Shown piece by piece: positions 56,143 through 64,000 of a DNA stretch of 64,000 bases. The translations under genes and the position numbers were made by a program. Position 1 is the first letter of the stretch. Each line of letters opens with the position of its first letter. Where the stretch lies: the NCBI RefSeq assembly GCF_001435095.1, contig NZ_AZFC01000001.1, forward strand, positions 1-64,000, written 5' to 3'. Below the pieces are notes generated by a model, which was given only the letters and a program-made list of their open reading frames with translations, was not told the origin of the DNA and made no database searches. Source of the stretch: Levilactobacillus spicheri DSM 15429. Its GTDB lineage: Bacteria; Bacillota; Bacilli; Lactobacillales; Lactobacillaceae.

Positions 56143-57594
56143 CTAAAGAATCGGTGAGAGTAAGCGTGACGCCGTTTGCTTGAATTTCAAATACCACGAT
56201 TGTTGGTTGAACTTCTCCGGCGTGATCAGCTCGCTATGGCGCATGTCCGCCTCGAAGATGTCCTCCAACTGCGTCGCAATGTCCGCGTCGTACAGGAAGG
56301 CGTTGATTTCGAAGTTCAACTTGAAGCTCCGGTAGTCCATGTTCGCCGACCCCACGGAGGCGATCTTGCCGTCGACCACCATGGTCTTGGCGTGGATGAA
56401 GCCGTTATGGTAGTAGTAGATCTTCACCCCGTCGTCGGCCAGCTGGCGCGCATAGTACTGCGTCGCCCGGTAGACGAAGGCGTGGTCCGGCTTGTCCGGA
56501 ATCATGATCCGCACGTCGATGCCGGCCATGGCCGCGATCCGCAGGGAGTCCAGGACACTGTCGTCGGGAATCAGGTACGGGGTCTGAATCCATAACCGTT
56601 TCTCGGCGGTCTGAATCAGGCGCATGTAGCCCATCTTGATCTGCTGCAGGTCGGAGTCCGGCCCACTGGAGACGATCTGCATGCTGGTCTCCCCCTTGAC
56701 CTGGGTCAGCGGGAAGTAGCGGTGGTCGATCTGGTAGTCGTTGAACGGGTGGTCCTTATCGGTGGCGTTCCAGTCCAGCATGAAGCGCGCCTGCAGGGAA
56801 AAGACCCCGGACCCCACGATGCGCAGGTGCGTGTCGCGCCAGTAACCGAACTTTTCCTTGCGGCCCAGGTACTGGTCGCCGATGTTAAACCCACCCACGT
56901 AGCCGATGCGGCCGTCGATGGTCACGATCTTCCGGTGATCCCGGAAGTTCAACCGAAAGTCGATGATGGCCGACCGAGTGCCCAGGAAGGGTTCCACGTG
57001 GCCGCCGGCGTCCATCAGGGGTTTGAAGAACCGTTTCCAGGTCCCCATCGAGCCCCAGGGGTCGTAGATGACCCGCACTTCGACCCCAGCTTGGGCCTTC
57101 TTCACCAGCAGGTCGAGAATCTCGTTGCCGATTTGGTCGTTATAAAAGGTATAGAATTCGATGTGAATGCTCGACGTGGCCTTCTCGATATCCTCCAACA
57201 TCACGTGGAAAAGGTCGTGGCCGTCGGTGATCACCCGCACCCGGTTCTTCCGGGCTAAAAATGAGTGGTCGGTCGACATGAACATGTTGACCATGTTGAT
57301 CACGGAGTGGCTGATTTGGTCGGCCGGCATAATCTGGCTACCGATCTGTTCGCGTTGCTGCGCGAGGCGCTCATCGAGTTGCATGGCGACCTGTTTTTGC
57401 AGTTGGAACATCCGGCCCTTGGGCAGTTTACGCCCGATAAAGGCGTAGGCAATAAAACCGACCACCGGCAGCAAGACCAGCACCAGCATCCAGGCCCAGG
57501 TCGCGGCGATATCCCGTTTTTCCCGGAAGACCGTTAGAAAAGCGAGGACCGCGTTGATGATGATAATAATTTCCATTACCGTGCTAAATGTCAT
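56143..57594 (-). CDS. cls: Cardiolipin synthase
   Basis: Joins two phosphatidylglycerol molecules into cardiolipin in the cytoplasmic membrane. The 483-residue protein has two N-terminal membrane helices (1-25, 35-55) and two phospholipase D motifs: HRKIVTIDGRIGYVGGFNIGDQYLG (about 220-245) and HAKTMVVDGKIASVGSANMDYRSF (about 400-425). It ends with the family's SPIL-type tail. The start ATG follows GGAGG. Single gene. Confidence 0.96.
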   Translation of the reverse strand: MTFSTVMEIIIIINAVLAFLTVFREKRDIAATWAWMLVLVLLPVVGFIAYAFIGRKLPKGRMFQLQKQVAMQLDERLAQQREQIGSQIMPADQISHSVINMVNMFMSTDHSFLARKNRVRVITDGHDLFHVMLEDIEKATSSIHIEFYTFYNDQIGNEILDLLVKKAQAGVEVRVIYDPWGSMGTWKRFFKPLMDAGGHVEPFLGTRSAIIDFRLNFRDHRKIVTIDGRIGYVGGFNIGDQYLGRKEKFGYWRDTHLRIVGSGVFSLQARFMLDWNATDKDHPFNDYQIDHRYFPLTQVKGETSMQIVSSGPDSDLQQIKMGYMRLIQTAEKRLWIQTPYLIPDDSVLDSLRIAAMAGIDVRIMIPDKPDHAFVYRATQYYARQLADDGVKIYYYHNGFIHAKTMVVDGKIASVGSANMDYRSFKLNFEINAFLYDADIATQLEDIFEADMRHSELITPEKFNQQSWYLKFKQTASRLLSPIL

Positions 57595-57649
57595 GGGTAA
57601 CCTCCTTCATCCCTTGCCTTTTTATCATACGCCAAAACAAACAAATGTC

Positions 57650-57679
57650 TTTACTTTTTCCTAAATTTCAGCCTACAAT
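57650..57679 (+). promoter_or_regulatory. Promoter of the 51-residue membrane protein gene
   Basis: TTTACT (57650-57655), 18-nt spacer, TACAAT (57674-57679). Confidence 0.55.
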
Positions 57680-57709
57680 GGCGATAAATTTAGGAGGGGG
57701 AAATCGACC

Positions 57710-57865
57710 GTGTCTGCACTCTTTATGTCTCTAATTGGCGGGTTGCACGGGACCAGCCCATTTCGGATCTTTCACTGGCTATTCCGGGAGAATCCGGGCG
57801 TCGGCATCATCTTTCTGGCCGGCATCGTCCTGTACGGCCTTTACCGGTACAATAACCGGCGTTAG
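57710..57865 (+). CDS. Very small membrane protein with GTG start
   Basis: A 51-residue product with one central helix (GVGIIFLAGIVLYGLY, about residues 30-45) and a basic C terminus (RYNNRR). The GTG start has a strong AGGAGGGGG 10 nt upstream; ATG 57725 is an alternative. Promoter and terminator flank it closely, so it is likely a real gene. Function unknown. Confidence 0.65.
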   Translation: MSALFMSLIGGLHGTSPFRIFHWLFRENPGVGIIFLAGIVLYGLYRYNNRR

Positions 57866-57882
57866 CGCATCATTCGTCAAAA

Positions 57883-57926
57883 AAAGCGTTTCGCGTGCGG
57901 TGTCTGCCGGTTGCGAAACGCTTTAT
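57883..57926. terminator. Bidirectional terminator
   Basis: AAAGCGTTTCGC/GCGAAACGCTTT stem, A- and T-rich on both sides, between convergent genes. Confidence 0.88.
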
Positions 57927-57945
57927 TTCGTTGTGGGGCCGGTCA

Positions 57946-58770
57946 CTAAAAGGCGGCCGCCGCATCCCCCATCTGACTGTAGCCCGTGCTGTAATTGATT
58001 TTGACGCCACTTTGAATGTTAAAGATGTAGACGTTGTATGCAATGTCCTTGGTCTCGATCGACTTGGCCTGCATGTGCACGCCCCGGGCGACCAGCTCGT
58101 TGCCCCGGAAGACCGGTTGGACCTGGTAGCGCACGTGGTCGCTGGGGTGACTCCGCAGGTAGTTGGCCACCGGATTCTCGTAGGCCGTCATGCCCGGATC
58201 GTTAAGCGACCGGGTCCCGGTCATCAGGTTCTTCCAGTTGTTGTTCTGCCCGGTCATCTGGTAGCCGATCAGGTGGCAGCGATTATACAGGTAGCCCCGC
58301 TTGCCATTAATGGTGTACGGCTTATTGTGCCACCCGGTCGGCGTCACGTTCAGCGGCTGGCGTTTGGCCGTGGGCATCAGGCTCTTGCTCAGCATCGCGT
58401 TGGCCGTGGTGACCCGGTTCAGGCTGTCGAGGTTGCCGTAGCTCTGCCAGGCCCCCTTCTTCAAGGACAGCTCACTGGCCGTAAAGGTCGGCCGGTTGTG
58501 GTTGACCGCCACGATCTGGGTGCCGGTGTACTTTTCCTGCGCCAGTTGCTTGGTGGCGACCGACTGTTGCGGCGTCTGGGTGCTGCTGGTCCCACTGGTT
58601 GAGGAGCCGGTCACCCGGCTGATGACGCTCGACGCCTCGTTGGTGATGCGTTGGGCGGTCGAATTGCCCTGTCCGCTCAGGAAGCCCAGGACCCCCAACA
58701 CAATCAAAATCAACGCCCCGTAAACCGTAATGGGGCTCCGCCGCGATCCGCGACGATATCGCTTTCCCAT
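57946..58770 (-). CDS. Membrane-anchored DNA/RNA non-specific endonuclease (EndA-like)
   Basis: A 274-residue surface nuclease with a basic N terminus and one membrane helix (residues 15-33), a Ser/Thr-rich linker (about 40-75) and a beta-beta-alpha metal nuclease domain. The active-site text YNRCHLIGYQMTGQNNNWKNLMTGTRSLN corresponds to the DRGH...N region of the family with the catalytic His and the metal-binding Asn. Related proteins degrade extracellular DNA or act in DNA uptake. Single gene. Confidence 0.9.
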   Translation of the reverse strand: MGKRYRRGSRRSPITVYGALILIVLGVLGFLSGQGNSTAQRITNEASSVISRVTGSSTSGTSSTQTPQQSVATKQLAQEKYTGTQIVAVNHNRPTFTASELSLKKGAWQSYGNLDSLNRVTTANAMLSKSLMPTAKRQPLNVTPTGWHNKPYTINGKRGYLYNRCHLIGYQMTGQNNNWKNLMTGTRSLNDPGMTAYENPVANYLRSHPSDHVRYQVQPVFRGNELVARGVHMQAKSIETKDIAYNVYIFNIQSGVKINYSTGYSQMGDAAAAF

Positions 58771-58835
58771 GATTCAAAACTCCCCTCTCAAATGCCTAAC
58801 GCCTGCCCGTCTAACTGGCTGATGGTGCCAGCCGC

Positions 58836-58870
58836 TTCACGACCAGCAAGTCGCCTCTGTTGCGCTCACC
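58836..58870 (-). repeat. Solo 5' arm of the structured repeat
   Basis: TTCACGACCAGCAAGTCGCC followed by TCTGTTGCGCTCAC, matching one end of copy D (55404-55439) with a 3-nt deletion. The rest of 58771-59083 holds no gene. Confidence 0.65.
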
Positions 58871-59083
58871 CGGATGAGGATTGCCCAAGGTAGACGTTTC
58901 CCCGCTGACCACCGAGCAGTATCGTCAATTTAGGGGTCCGGAAGCCCGCGACTCACCAAAATCAGCTTTGGTCGACAGACATGCGTCGGAACTGGTCTTT
59001 ATTTTACCAGAAAAAGGCGAACGGGTGTGCGCTTTTTTGGCCAGGAATTGTCAACGGAACTTAATCTTTTTTTAACGTCCCCG

Positions 59084-59114
59084 TTGTCAGTTTTCCGGGC
59101 CGGCATGCTATACT
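59084..59114 (+). promoter_or_regulatory. Promoter of the lipoprotein gene
   Basis: TTGTCA and extended -10 TGCTATACT (59106-59114); 19-nt spacer. Confidence 0.6.
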
Positions 59115-59193
59115 TACGGGGGTTGGCTAATGGCTCATCGTTGTTAGCCTTAAAAATGTGCGTGTATTTAATTGAAGGGGTGAAACGAAGATC

Positions 59194-59733
59194 ATGAAAA
59201 AATCTCGTGTATTGGCCACCGTCTTTAGTCTCATCGCGGTCATGGCCATCGGTTTAGCCGGCTGTAGCAACAGCAGTAAATCGGGGAACAACCAACAAGC
59301 GAGCTTTAAGAACCAAACGACTAAGAAGGCCGACGTGAAATCGACGTTGACCGGGACCAAACAACTCTGGTACGTTGCCGGCAACGTCAACGCCAAGAGT
59401 AATTCCGGCCTGGAAGCCTACCGTTTCGACGGGAACCAGGCAACCGTCTACAACATCGACAAGCTCTACAAGTCGTATAGTGCCGCCAAGAAGGCCGACG
59501 CCTTACACAAGGCCGGTACGCTGAAAGCGACCTTCACGACCAAGGGCAGCCAGACCATCGTCCACTTTAAGGGCAAATTGTCCGGGATTCCGATGACTCA
59601 AACCTTTACGGTCAAGAAGACGCTGACCGGAACCAACAAGAGCACCAAGCTCAAGGTCGCCGGTTACCATATCAACCGGGACGTTGACGACGACGTGACG
59701 CACGCCGTTCTAATGAAGGTTACGAAAAACTAA
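59194..59733 (+). CDS. Lipoprotein, unknown function
   Basis: A 179-residue exported lipoprotein. The lipobox LAGC ends at Cys24 after a hydrophobic signal (6-21). A Ser/Asn/Gln-rich linker precedes a small folded domain (about 45-179) rich in Lys and Thr with beta-strand character (GTLKATFTTKGSQTIVHFKG). The start ATG has GAAGGGG upstream. It has its own promoter and terminator. No domain recognised. Confidence 0.85.
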   Translation: MKKSRVLATVFSLIAVMAIGLAGCSNSSKSGNNQQASFKNQTTKKADVKSTLTGTKQLWYVAGNVNAKSNSGLEAYRFDGNQATVYNIDKLYKSYSAAKKADALHKAGTLKATFTTKGSQTIVHFKGKLSGIPMTQTFTVKKTLTGTNKSTKLKVAGYHINRDVDDDVTHAVLMKVTKN

Positions 59734-59747
59734 GCTGTTTTTTTCTG

Positions 59748-59772
59748 GTCCGGGGCAACCCGGACTTTTTTT
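59748..59772 (+). terminator. Terminator of the lipoprotein gene
   Basis: GTCCGGG-GCAA-CCCGGAC tetraloop stem and seven T. Confidence 0.93.
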
Positions 59773-59788
59773 GTGGCAACGTTGTGAC

Positions 59789-59817
59789 CTGACAGGCGTC
59801 ACCGGGTGCGGTATGAT
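59789..59817 (+). promoter_or_regulatory. Promoter of the 95-residue gene
   Basis: CTGACA (59789-59794), 17-nt spacer, TATGAT (59812-59817). Confidence 0.6.
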
Positions 59818-59839
59818 GGGGCCAAAGGAGTGTGATCTT

Positions 59840-60127
59840 ATGACGAAACCAACATCGTTCACCACCCTGACCCCCACAGCCTTGGCGGCACACGGGGCCG
59901 CTTGGCGCACCCTGATTCACGATAATCCGTGGCTGATCCCGGCCACGGTCGCGCTTGAGATTCTCCCAGCGACCGCGATGATCCACGGTTTCTGGAAGAA
60001 CCGCCAGCTCAAGAAGCAACTCCAGATTGAACGCGAACGCACCAAACAGCTGCGGATCAATCAGTACCGGCCCGGGGTCCCACGGCCACTGACCCAGTTG
60101 ACCCACGGCCGCCATTCGCACGACTAA
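59840..60127 (+). CDS. Hypothetical protein with one hydrophobic segment
   Basis: A 95-residue protein with a hydrophobic stretch (WLIPATVALEILPATAMIHGFW, about residues 31-52), then a basic helix (KNRQLKKQLQIERERTKQLR). ATG 59840 is preceded by AAAGGAG, and the open frame upstream of it is ignored. It has promoter and terminator of its own. No family recognised. Confidence 0.7.
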   Translation: MTKPTSFTTLTPTALAAHGAAWRTLIHDNPWLIPATVALEILPATAMIHGFWKNRQLKKQLQIERERTKQLRINQYRPGVPRPLTQLTHGRHSHD

Positions 60128-60148
60128 CACTGCCTGTTCAGAAAAAGT

Positions 60149-60183
60149 AACGAGCCTGAGACTTGGTCCCCGGCTCGTTTTTT
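60149..60183 (+). terminator. Terminator of the 95-residue gene
   Basis: AACGAGCC/GGCTCGTT stem with an inner GAC/GTC and a T-run. Confidence 0.85.
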
Positions 60184-60189
60184 GAACGA

Positions 60190-60505
60190 TTTGCTTGCTC
60201 ACTTCTTATCAAAATTTTATTGAAATGTAACATAGTATTTTAAGAATGATAATGATTAGTTTTCGATAAACAATCTTGTCGTAGGTCAATTTAGGCCGCC
60301 TATTTAAGCAAAAATCGTCAGTTATTGATAAGATAAATATAATCCAACCACTGGAGCACCCTTATTTTCAAGGTATTTACCATTTGCTTATTGTTTTCAT
60401 CATTATACTGTTAATTTTCTTCACAATTTCTTCACATTTAGCGGTTATGCTACAACCATACCAAAAACCTATTAACCAACCTTTTTCGTTTTATTCACCA
60501 AATAA
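60190..60505. other. AT-rich intergenic island
   Basis: About 300 bp far richer in A and T than the rest of the window, without a credible gene. It contains GATAATGATTA (near 60247), resembling half of a Fur-type box, and several TATAAT-like strings. Confidence 0.5.
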
Positions 60506-60509
60506 AATG

Positions 60510-60536
60510 AAAAAACTCGCCCTAACCAAGCGAGTT
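60510..60536 (-). terminator. Terminator of the AAC(3)-family gene
   Basis: AACTCGC/GCGAGTT stem followed by six T on the minus strand. Confidence 0.8.
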
Positions 60537-60578
60537 GCGCCGTCCCCTAACCACGGACGGTCTTTTTTTACCCTTTTT

Positions 60579-61418
60579 TCAGTTTTGCGTCGCAGCCGCG
60601 CGCTGAGCGGCCACTTCCCGGTCTTTTCGCCGGTAGTAGTCGCGCGCGAAATCGATGAGCGGGCGCATGGCCTGGACCGCCACCGTGCCCCCGGCAATCG
60701 GGACCGACCGGACGGCGGTTGGGTGGGCCGCCTGGTAACGGGCGCCCAACTCATTGAAGTCGTCGTAGGGGTCTAACTCAACGTCCTGATAGCTGACCCA
60801 TTCCGTTCGCCCGTCCTTTAAGATGGGCGCCCATTCCGCGTGGGTCGGGCGGTCGATCGTCGAATCCGCCAGGTGGAGGGCCGTACAAGATTCATAGTCG
60901 GTGCCCAGCTGGACGATCTTGGCATCCAGGTCGTAGAGCTTCTGTAGCGGGCCCTGCTTGCCAAACGGCAGGTCGAAGGTCGGGGTGGCCACGATGCGGG
61001 CACTGTCCCGTCCCCAGGCACACATCGAGCACAGCGGATGATTGCTGCGTCGCGTACCCGGTAACGTCCGGAAGTACTCCGGCGTCTTGCCAATGAAGTG
61101 GACCGGCGTCGTGTCCCGGTCGAACGGCGGCATGCTGGCCCGGATTTGCGCCGCGGCGGCCGCATCGGCCGGGGGAAATTCCCAGGTCGTTGGGTCCGAC
61201 CAGTCAGCGGTCTGGGCCGCCATCACGATGTTGCCTTGTGGGACCAGGGCCTTTAAGACCCGTACCACGGACGCCTCACCGCCCGGCAGAAAGCCAAAGT
61301 GACTCAATGCGGTGTGCACGATGAGGCTATCGTCCGGCTGAATGCCGAGCTGTGCCAGCGTGGTCTGGAGTGCTGCTGGGGTCATGACCCGGGTAATCGG
61401 GTGGTCTGTCCATGACAT
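60579..61418 (-). CDS. AAC(3)-family N-acetyltransferase
   Basis: A 279-residue protein of the aminoglycoside 3-N-acetyltransferase (antibiotic_NAT) family, which uses acetyl-CoA. Family text is VHTALSHFGFLPGG (about 35-48), TRRSNHPLCSMCAWGRDS (acetyl-CoA and active-site region) and FGKQGPLQKLYDLDAKIVQLGTDYESCTALHLAD. Chromosomal members are widespread and many do not confer resistance, so the substrate may be another amine. The start ATG follows GAGGAGGAAG. A terminator hairpin lies only about 20 nt upstream of the start. Confidence 0.88.
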   Translation of the reverse strand: MSWTDHPITRVMTPAALQTTLAQLGIQPDDSLIVHTALSHFGFLPGGEASVVRVLKALVPQGNIVMAAQTADWSDPTTWEFPPADAAAAAQIRASMPPFDRDTTPVHFIGKTPEYFRTLPGTRRSNHPLCSMCAWGRDSARIVATPTFDLPFGKQGPLQKLYDLDAKIVQLGTDYESCTALHLADSTIDRPTHAEWAPILKDGRTEWVSYQDVELDPYDDFNELGARYQAAHPTAVRSVPIAGGTVAVQAMRPLIDFARDYYRRKDREVAAQRAAATQN

Positions 61419-61439
61419 GTTACTTCCTCCTCTATATGT

Positions 61440-61472
61440 AAAAAGTCTGGGACAAAAGTCTCAGACTTTTTT
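61440..61472 (-). terminator. Terminator/attenuator between pepC and the AAC(3)-family gene
   Basis: AGTCTGGGAC-AAAA-GTCTCAGACT stem flanked by A and T runs on both sides. It ends about 20 nt before the ribosome binding site and start of the next gene. Confidence 0.8.
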
Positions 61473-61545
61473 AAGTTCTTCGAATATTTACGTGTGCCAA
61501 AAGGAAGTTAACCACCCTTTATCGCACGCTTTTTGAAGCCATCAC

Positions 61546-62877
61546 TTAAGCCAATGAATCCCACGGTGCTAACGGTTGTGGCGTCTGGGCCAACAACGCT
61601 TGTTGGTCGGCACTTAGGAAGCTCTTCTTGACCACGACTTCGTAGACGAAATCATTCATCCAGTCGTCGGTCATCACGAAGTAGCCCTTGGCACCGTTCT
61701 TTTCGCCCCAGCTGTTCTCGACCTTCCAACGCGTCGGCTTGCCGGCCACTAAGTCAACCCCGGTCAGCGTCATGGCGTGGGAGACTTCCGCCTCGTGGTA
61801 CGCCAAGCGTTGGCCCTTGGTCAGGCTCAGGTCGATGCCGAACAAGTCAGCAGTCTTGTACAGGTTGCTGTCGAGGAAGCCGCGTTCGCGACTCATCTGT
61901 TGCAGCACGTCGTTACCGAACCAGACGGCATCGCCCGCCTGCAGTTGGTCGATGGCCGCCTGCTTCAGGTCCGCCATCGGCAGGTTCAAGAAGGTGATGT
62001 GCTTGCCACCCACGATGTTGTCCTGGCTAGGCAGTGCGTAGACCTGGTCATAGGCCTTTTCTGGTGAGTTCGCCAGGACCACGTAATCGTCGAGGTCATC
62101 GGCGAAGTACTTGTGGTAGAAGTCGACTGGCGTCAGGCCGGCGTCGCGGTGGTACTGCTTCTGGTCGTCCTTGTATTCCAGGTCAAAGGTGGTTGGCGGT
62201 TCGCCGAAGGAGTAGGCCGCCATGCGGTAAACTTCCTGCAGCGCCTGCTTGCGAGCCGTGGCGATTTCGGCGTCACTGGCCCCGTTGGCGACCAGCCCCC
62301 GTAAGGTCACGGCGTCCTTGCGTAACTTCAGGTTCAGAGTCGCGCCAAAACCGGTCGTGTCCTCGGTGTTAAAGGATTCTGGCATGGCACTCTTGGGTAA
62401 GACCCCGTACTTTTGGACCAGCGCCGCGCCCATGGCCCACTGACCACCGTCGCCGCCGGGATTTCCCAGGTAATAACTGACCAAGCGGCTGTCGGCGGGT
62501 TGGTCGGCCGTGGCTAAGATCCGGTCGTAGAAGATGTTGGCCCGTTCGACCTTGTCCCAGAAGAACAGATAGCTTTGAGAAAGTTCAAAGTCCTTCACGT
62601 GGTACTTCGCGGCAAATTGATGGCGAATCGTGTTTAAAGTCGAGAATAACCAGCACCGGCCGGAGTGTTTCTGGTTCGAAACGGTGCCCGTATCCAGCTC
62701 CACGGAGAAGGTCCGGTTCAAGCGAACCGCCGCTTGAGGATCCTCGGAGGCCGCTAAGACCCCGTTCTTGATGACTGCCCGGCTAATCACTTCATGGGCG
62801 GGTTGTTGGACTAAGTCCGCGTGTAAGTCGGCTAAATCATCCGGACTTAACGCAGTGTTGATTTTGGTGTTATCCAT
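61546..62877 (-). CDS. pepC: Aminopeptidase C (bleomycin hydrolase family)
   Basis: Cytosolic C1-family cysteine aminopeptidase that degrades peptides released from imported oligopeptides. The 443-residue length is typical. Cys75 lies in NQKHSGRCWLFSTLN, His in SHAMTLTGVD and Asn in WKVENSWGEKNG. The C-terminal residues that reach the active site are present (LAPWDSLA). The start is preceded by AGAGGGAACG. Confidence 0.97.
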   Translation of the reverse strand: MDNTKINTALSPDDLADLHADLVQQPAHEVISRAVIKNGVLAASEDPQAAVRLNRTFSVELDTGTVSNQKHSGRCWLFSTLNTIRHQFAAKYHVKDFELSQSYLFFWDKVERANIFYDRILATADQPADSRLVSYYLGNPGGDGGQWAMGAALVQKYGVLPKSAMPESFNTEDTTGFGATLNLKLRKDAVTLRGLVANGASDAEIATARKQALQEVYRMAAYSFGEPPTTFDLEYKDDQKQYHRDAGLTPVDFYHKYFADDLDDYVVLANSPEKAYDQVYALPSQDNIVGGKHITFLNLPMADLKQAAIDQLQAGDAVWFGNDVLQQMSRERGFLDSNLYKTADLFGIDLSLTKGQRLAYHEAEVSHAMTLTGVDLVAGKPTRWKVENSWGEKNGAKGYFVMTDDWMNDFVYEVVVKKSFLSADQQALLAQTPQPLAPWDSLA

Positions 62878-62988
62878 ACTCGACGTTCCCTCTTTCTCTG
62901 GTTAATTATGAGAGTTCTCATAGTAATCTCATAATCTCGAATAAGCCCATTCTAGCCCTTTCTGGCAGCCAACGCAATCTTTCTCGTC

Positions 62989-63020
62989 AAAAAAGGAAGG
63001 TCACCGCCGTTGGCCTTCCC
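62989..63020 (-). terminator. Terminator between the MarR gene and pepC
   Basis: GGAAGG-TCA/TGG-CCTTCC stem with six T on the minus strand. Confidence 0.75.
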
Positions 63021-63065
63021 GAAGTGCTGTTTTCAAATGAGTGACCACTCACTTAACGGCTCTTT

Positions 63066-63098
63066 AAAAGCGGGTTCCCCCCTAGGGCGACCCGCTTC
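63066..63098 (-). terminator. Terminator of the MarR gene
   Basis: AAGCGGGT/ACCCGCTT stem immediately after the stop codon. Confidence 0.7.
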
Positions 63099-63106
63099 AA
63101 CAGCTT

Positions 63107-63562
63107 CTATTCTGTGGCGTTCGGATTCTCGTTGGCCACGGCCCGTAAGGCCAATTGCCGCACCTGGGCGACCAGGGCGTCGTGGTCGGCGGCCGGCGTG
63201 TCCACTAACAGGGCATCGGCGACCGCTTGGCGAATCTTGACGATTTCGGGGTAAATGCGTTCGCCCCGCTTGGTTAAGGAGAGTTCGTAGACCCGTTTGT
63301 CGGTCTTCGACTGGCGTTTGCGCACGTAGCCCAGGTTGACCAGTTGGTTCACGGCCCGGGTCACGTTACTGGGGTTCAGGTACGTCAGACTGATCAGCTT
63401 ATCTTGGGTCATCCGCGGTTGCTCGTGCAGCCGCAGAATGTAGTAGTACATACTGGCGTTGAGGCGGTACGGCTGCAGTTGGCGGTCCAGGGCGATCCGG
63501 GTGTAGCGGTTCGCGATGGACAACCACTTTAAGATGTCTGAATCCTTTGCTGGCGTGACCAT
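63107..63562 (-). CDS. MarR-family transcriptional regulator
   Basis: A 151-residue winged-helix dimer of the MarR family. The core covers about residues 30-105: RMTQDKLISLTYLNPSNVTRAVNQLVNLGYVRKR is the recognition helix region, followed by the wing TDKRVYELSLTKRGERI. The frame extends upstream, but ATG 63562 (MVTPAKDSD) is chosen with GGGAG 8 nt away. It may control a nearby gene or itself; no ligand can be inferred. Confidence 0.92.
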   Translation of the reverse strand: MVTPAKDSDILKWLSIANRYTRIALDRQLQPYRLNASMYYYILRLHEQPRMTQDKLISLTYLNPSNVTRAVNQLVNLGYVRKRQSKTDKRVYELSLTKRGERIYPEIVKIRQAVADALLVDTPAADHDALVAQVRQLALRAVANENPNATE

Positions 63563-63678
63563 GGGCCATCTCCCTTTCCTTAAAATTACATGCGCAAGCA
63601 TATACTATTTTTTTTGAAAAATCAACTTTTTTCATCGCTGAACCTGACCTAAATCCGCTTCGTTAAGCGCTGACCACG

Positions 63679-63709
63679 AAAAAAACGAATCAGTCGTCAG
63701 ACCGATTCG
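63679..63709 (-). terminator. Terminator of the signal peptidase gene
   Basis: CGAATC/GATTCG stem followed by seven T on the minus strand. Confidence 0.85.
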
Positions 63710-63717
63710 CTTTCCTT

Positions 63718-64000
63718 TTAGTACGATAGTGAGTTGACGTTGTGCCGCTTAGTCTTGTTGGACGTCCAGAATGGTACCTTAACGACCCCGAGGACCTTCT
63801 TCTGGTCCACGAAGCCCCAGTACCGGCTGTCGTTCGAGACGCTCCGGTGATCCCCTAAGACAAAGTACTTGCCCTTCGGCACGACCGTGACCTTCTTGCC
63901 CTTGCCCCAACCGTTCTGTTGAGCCAGGGTAGTCAGCGTCCAGTTCCCCGTTCCCGAGGTCCGTTCCGTCTGACTGATGAAGCTTTGCTTGATCTTCTTA
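63718..64000 (-). CDS. lepB: Signal peptidase I, C-terminal part (gene runs off the window)
   Basis: Membrane-bound peptidase that removes signal peptides from exported proteins. The 93 residues visible include PKGKYFVLGDHRSVSNDSRYWG, the family's conserved box E with the GDH and SxDSRxWG text. The catalytic Ser and Lys lie upstream beyond the window edge. The stop codon TAA is at 63718-63720. Confidence 0.93.
   Translation of the reverse strand, partial: KKIKQSFISQTERTSGTGNWTLTTLAQQNGWGKGKKVTVVPKGKYFVLGDHRSVSNDSRYWGFVDQKKVLGVVKVPFWTSNKTKRHNVNSLSY

Noticed and set aside
60579-61418. Acquired aminoglycoside resistance gene
   Set aside because: No mobile element nearby, composition fits the genome, and chromosomal AAC(3)-family proteins often have other roles; kept only as a family call.

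Overview
The window is a GC-rich stretch of a Gram-positive chromosome, most likely from the family Lactobacillaceae. Support comes from AGGAGG-type ribosome binding sites, intrinsic terminators after most units, the RexA/RexB (AddA/AddB) pair, PepC and a C69 dipeptidase, orphan agmatine deiminase, a SufCDSUB operon with SufU, DUF2207 and YfhO cell-envelope proteins, and low-GC-firmicute-type promoters (often extended -10). A high-GC heterofermenter such as Levilactobacillus is my best guess, with low confidence at genus level. No rRNA, tRNA, phage, CRISPR or intact insertion sequence was seen.

Layout. 0.3-9.8 kb: MFS exporter, lysS-murE, a GlnP/GlnQ-type amino-acid ABC importer, orphan agmatine deiminase, and a hypothetical protein. 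10-15.7 kb: acetyl-CoA acetyltransferase, a small membrane protein, then a module of two tandem DUF1097 membrane proteins facing a PucR regulator followed by a degenerate response regulator. 15.9-25 kb: an iron island, with sufCDSUB plus a SufT-like factor and an XRE/TPR regulator on the minus strand, divergent from feoA-feoB and a small Cys-rich FeoB partner; the intergenic region holds palindromic operator candidates. 25.3-35.8 kb: preA/preT (FAD and Fe-S oxidoreductase) and rexA/rexB. 36-43.8 kb: M20 peptidase, tandem polysaccharide deacetylases, a low-GC secreted C69 dipeptidase, NAD(P)-binding protein, aldo/keto reductase. 44-64 kb: PurR-box-controlled purine permease, aquaporin-family channel, small membrane proteins, pyroglutamyl peptidase, UbiA-family prenyltransferase, YfhO, DUF2207, cardiolipin synthase, membrane-anchored nuclease, lipoprotein, AAC(3)-family acetyltransferase, PepC, MarR regulator and the C-terminal part of signal peptidase I.

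The most striking unexplained structure is a dispersed intergenic element of about 150 bp, with five full copies and four arm or deletion remnants. It folds as a closing stem around two hairpins, and all three stems show compensatory base changes between copies, including three consecutive pairs swapped in one hairpin around an invariant T-T mismatch. The conservation is therefore of folded RNA or single-stranded DNA, not of the short open frames that cross it.

A second notable signal is a perfect 16-bp parS palindrome inside a gene at 42.1 kb, a 15/16 parS overlapping the start of the prenyltransferase gene at 49.7 kb, and a perfect 14-bp Noc-type site at 47.9 kb. Together with the predominance of minus-strand genes beyond 15.9 kb, this suggests an origin-proximal location with the origin beyond the high-coordinate end (inference).
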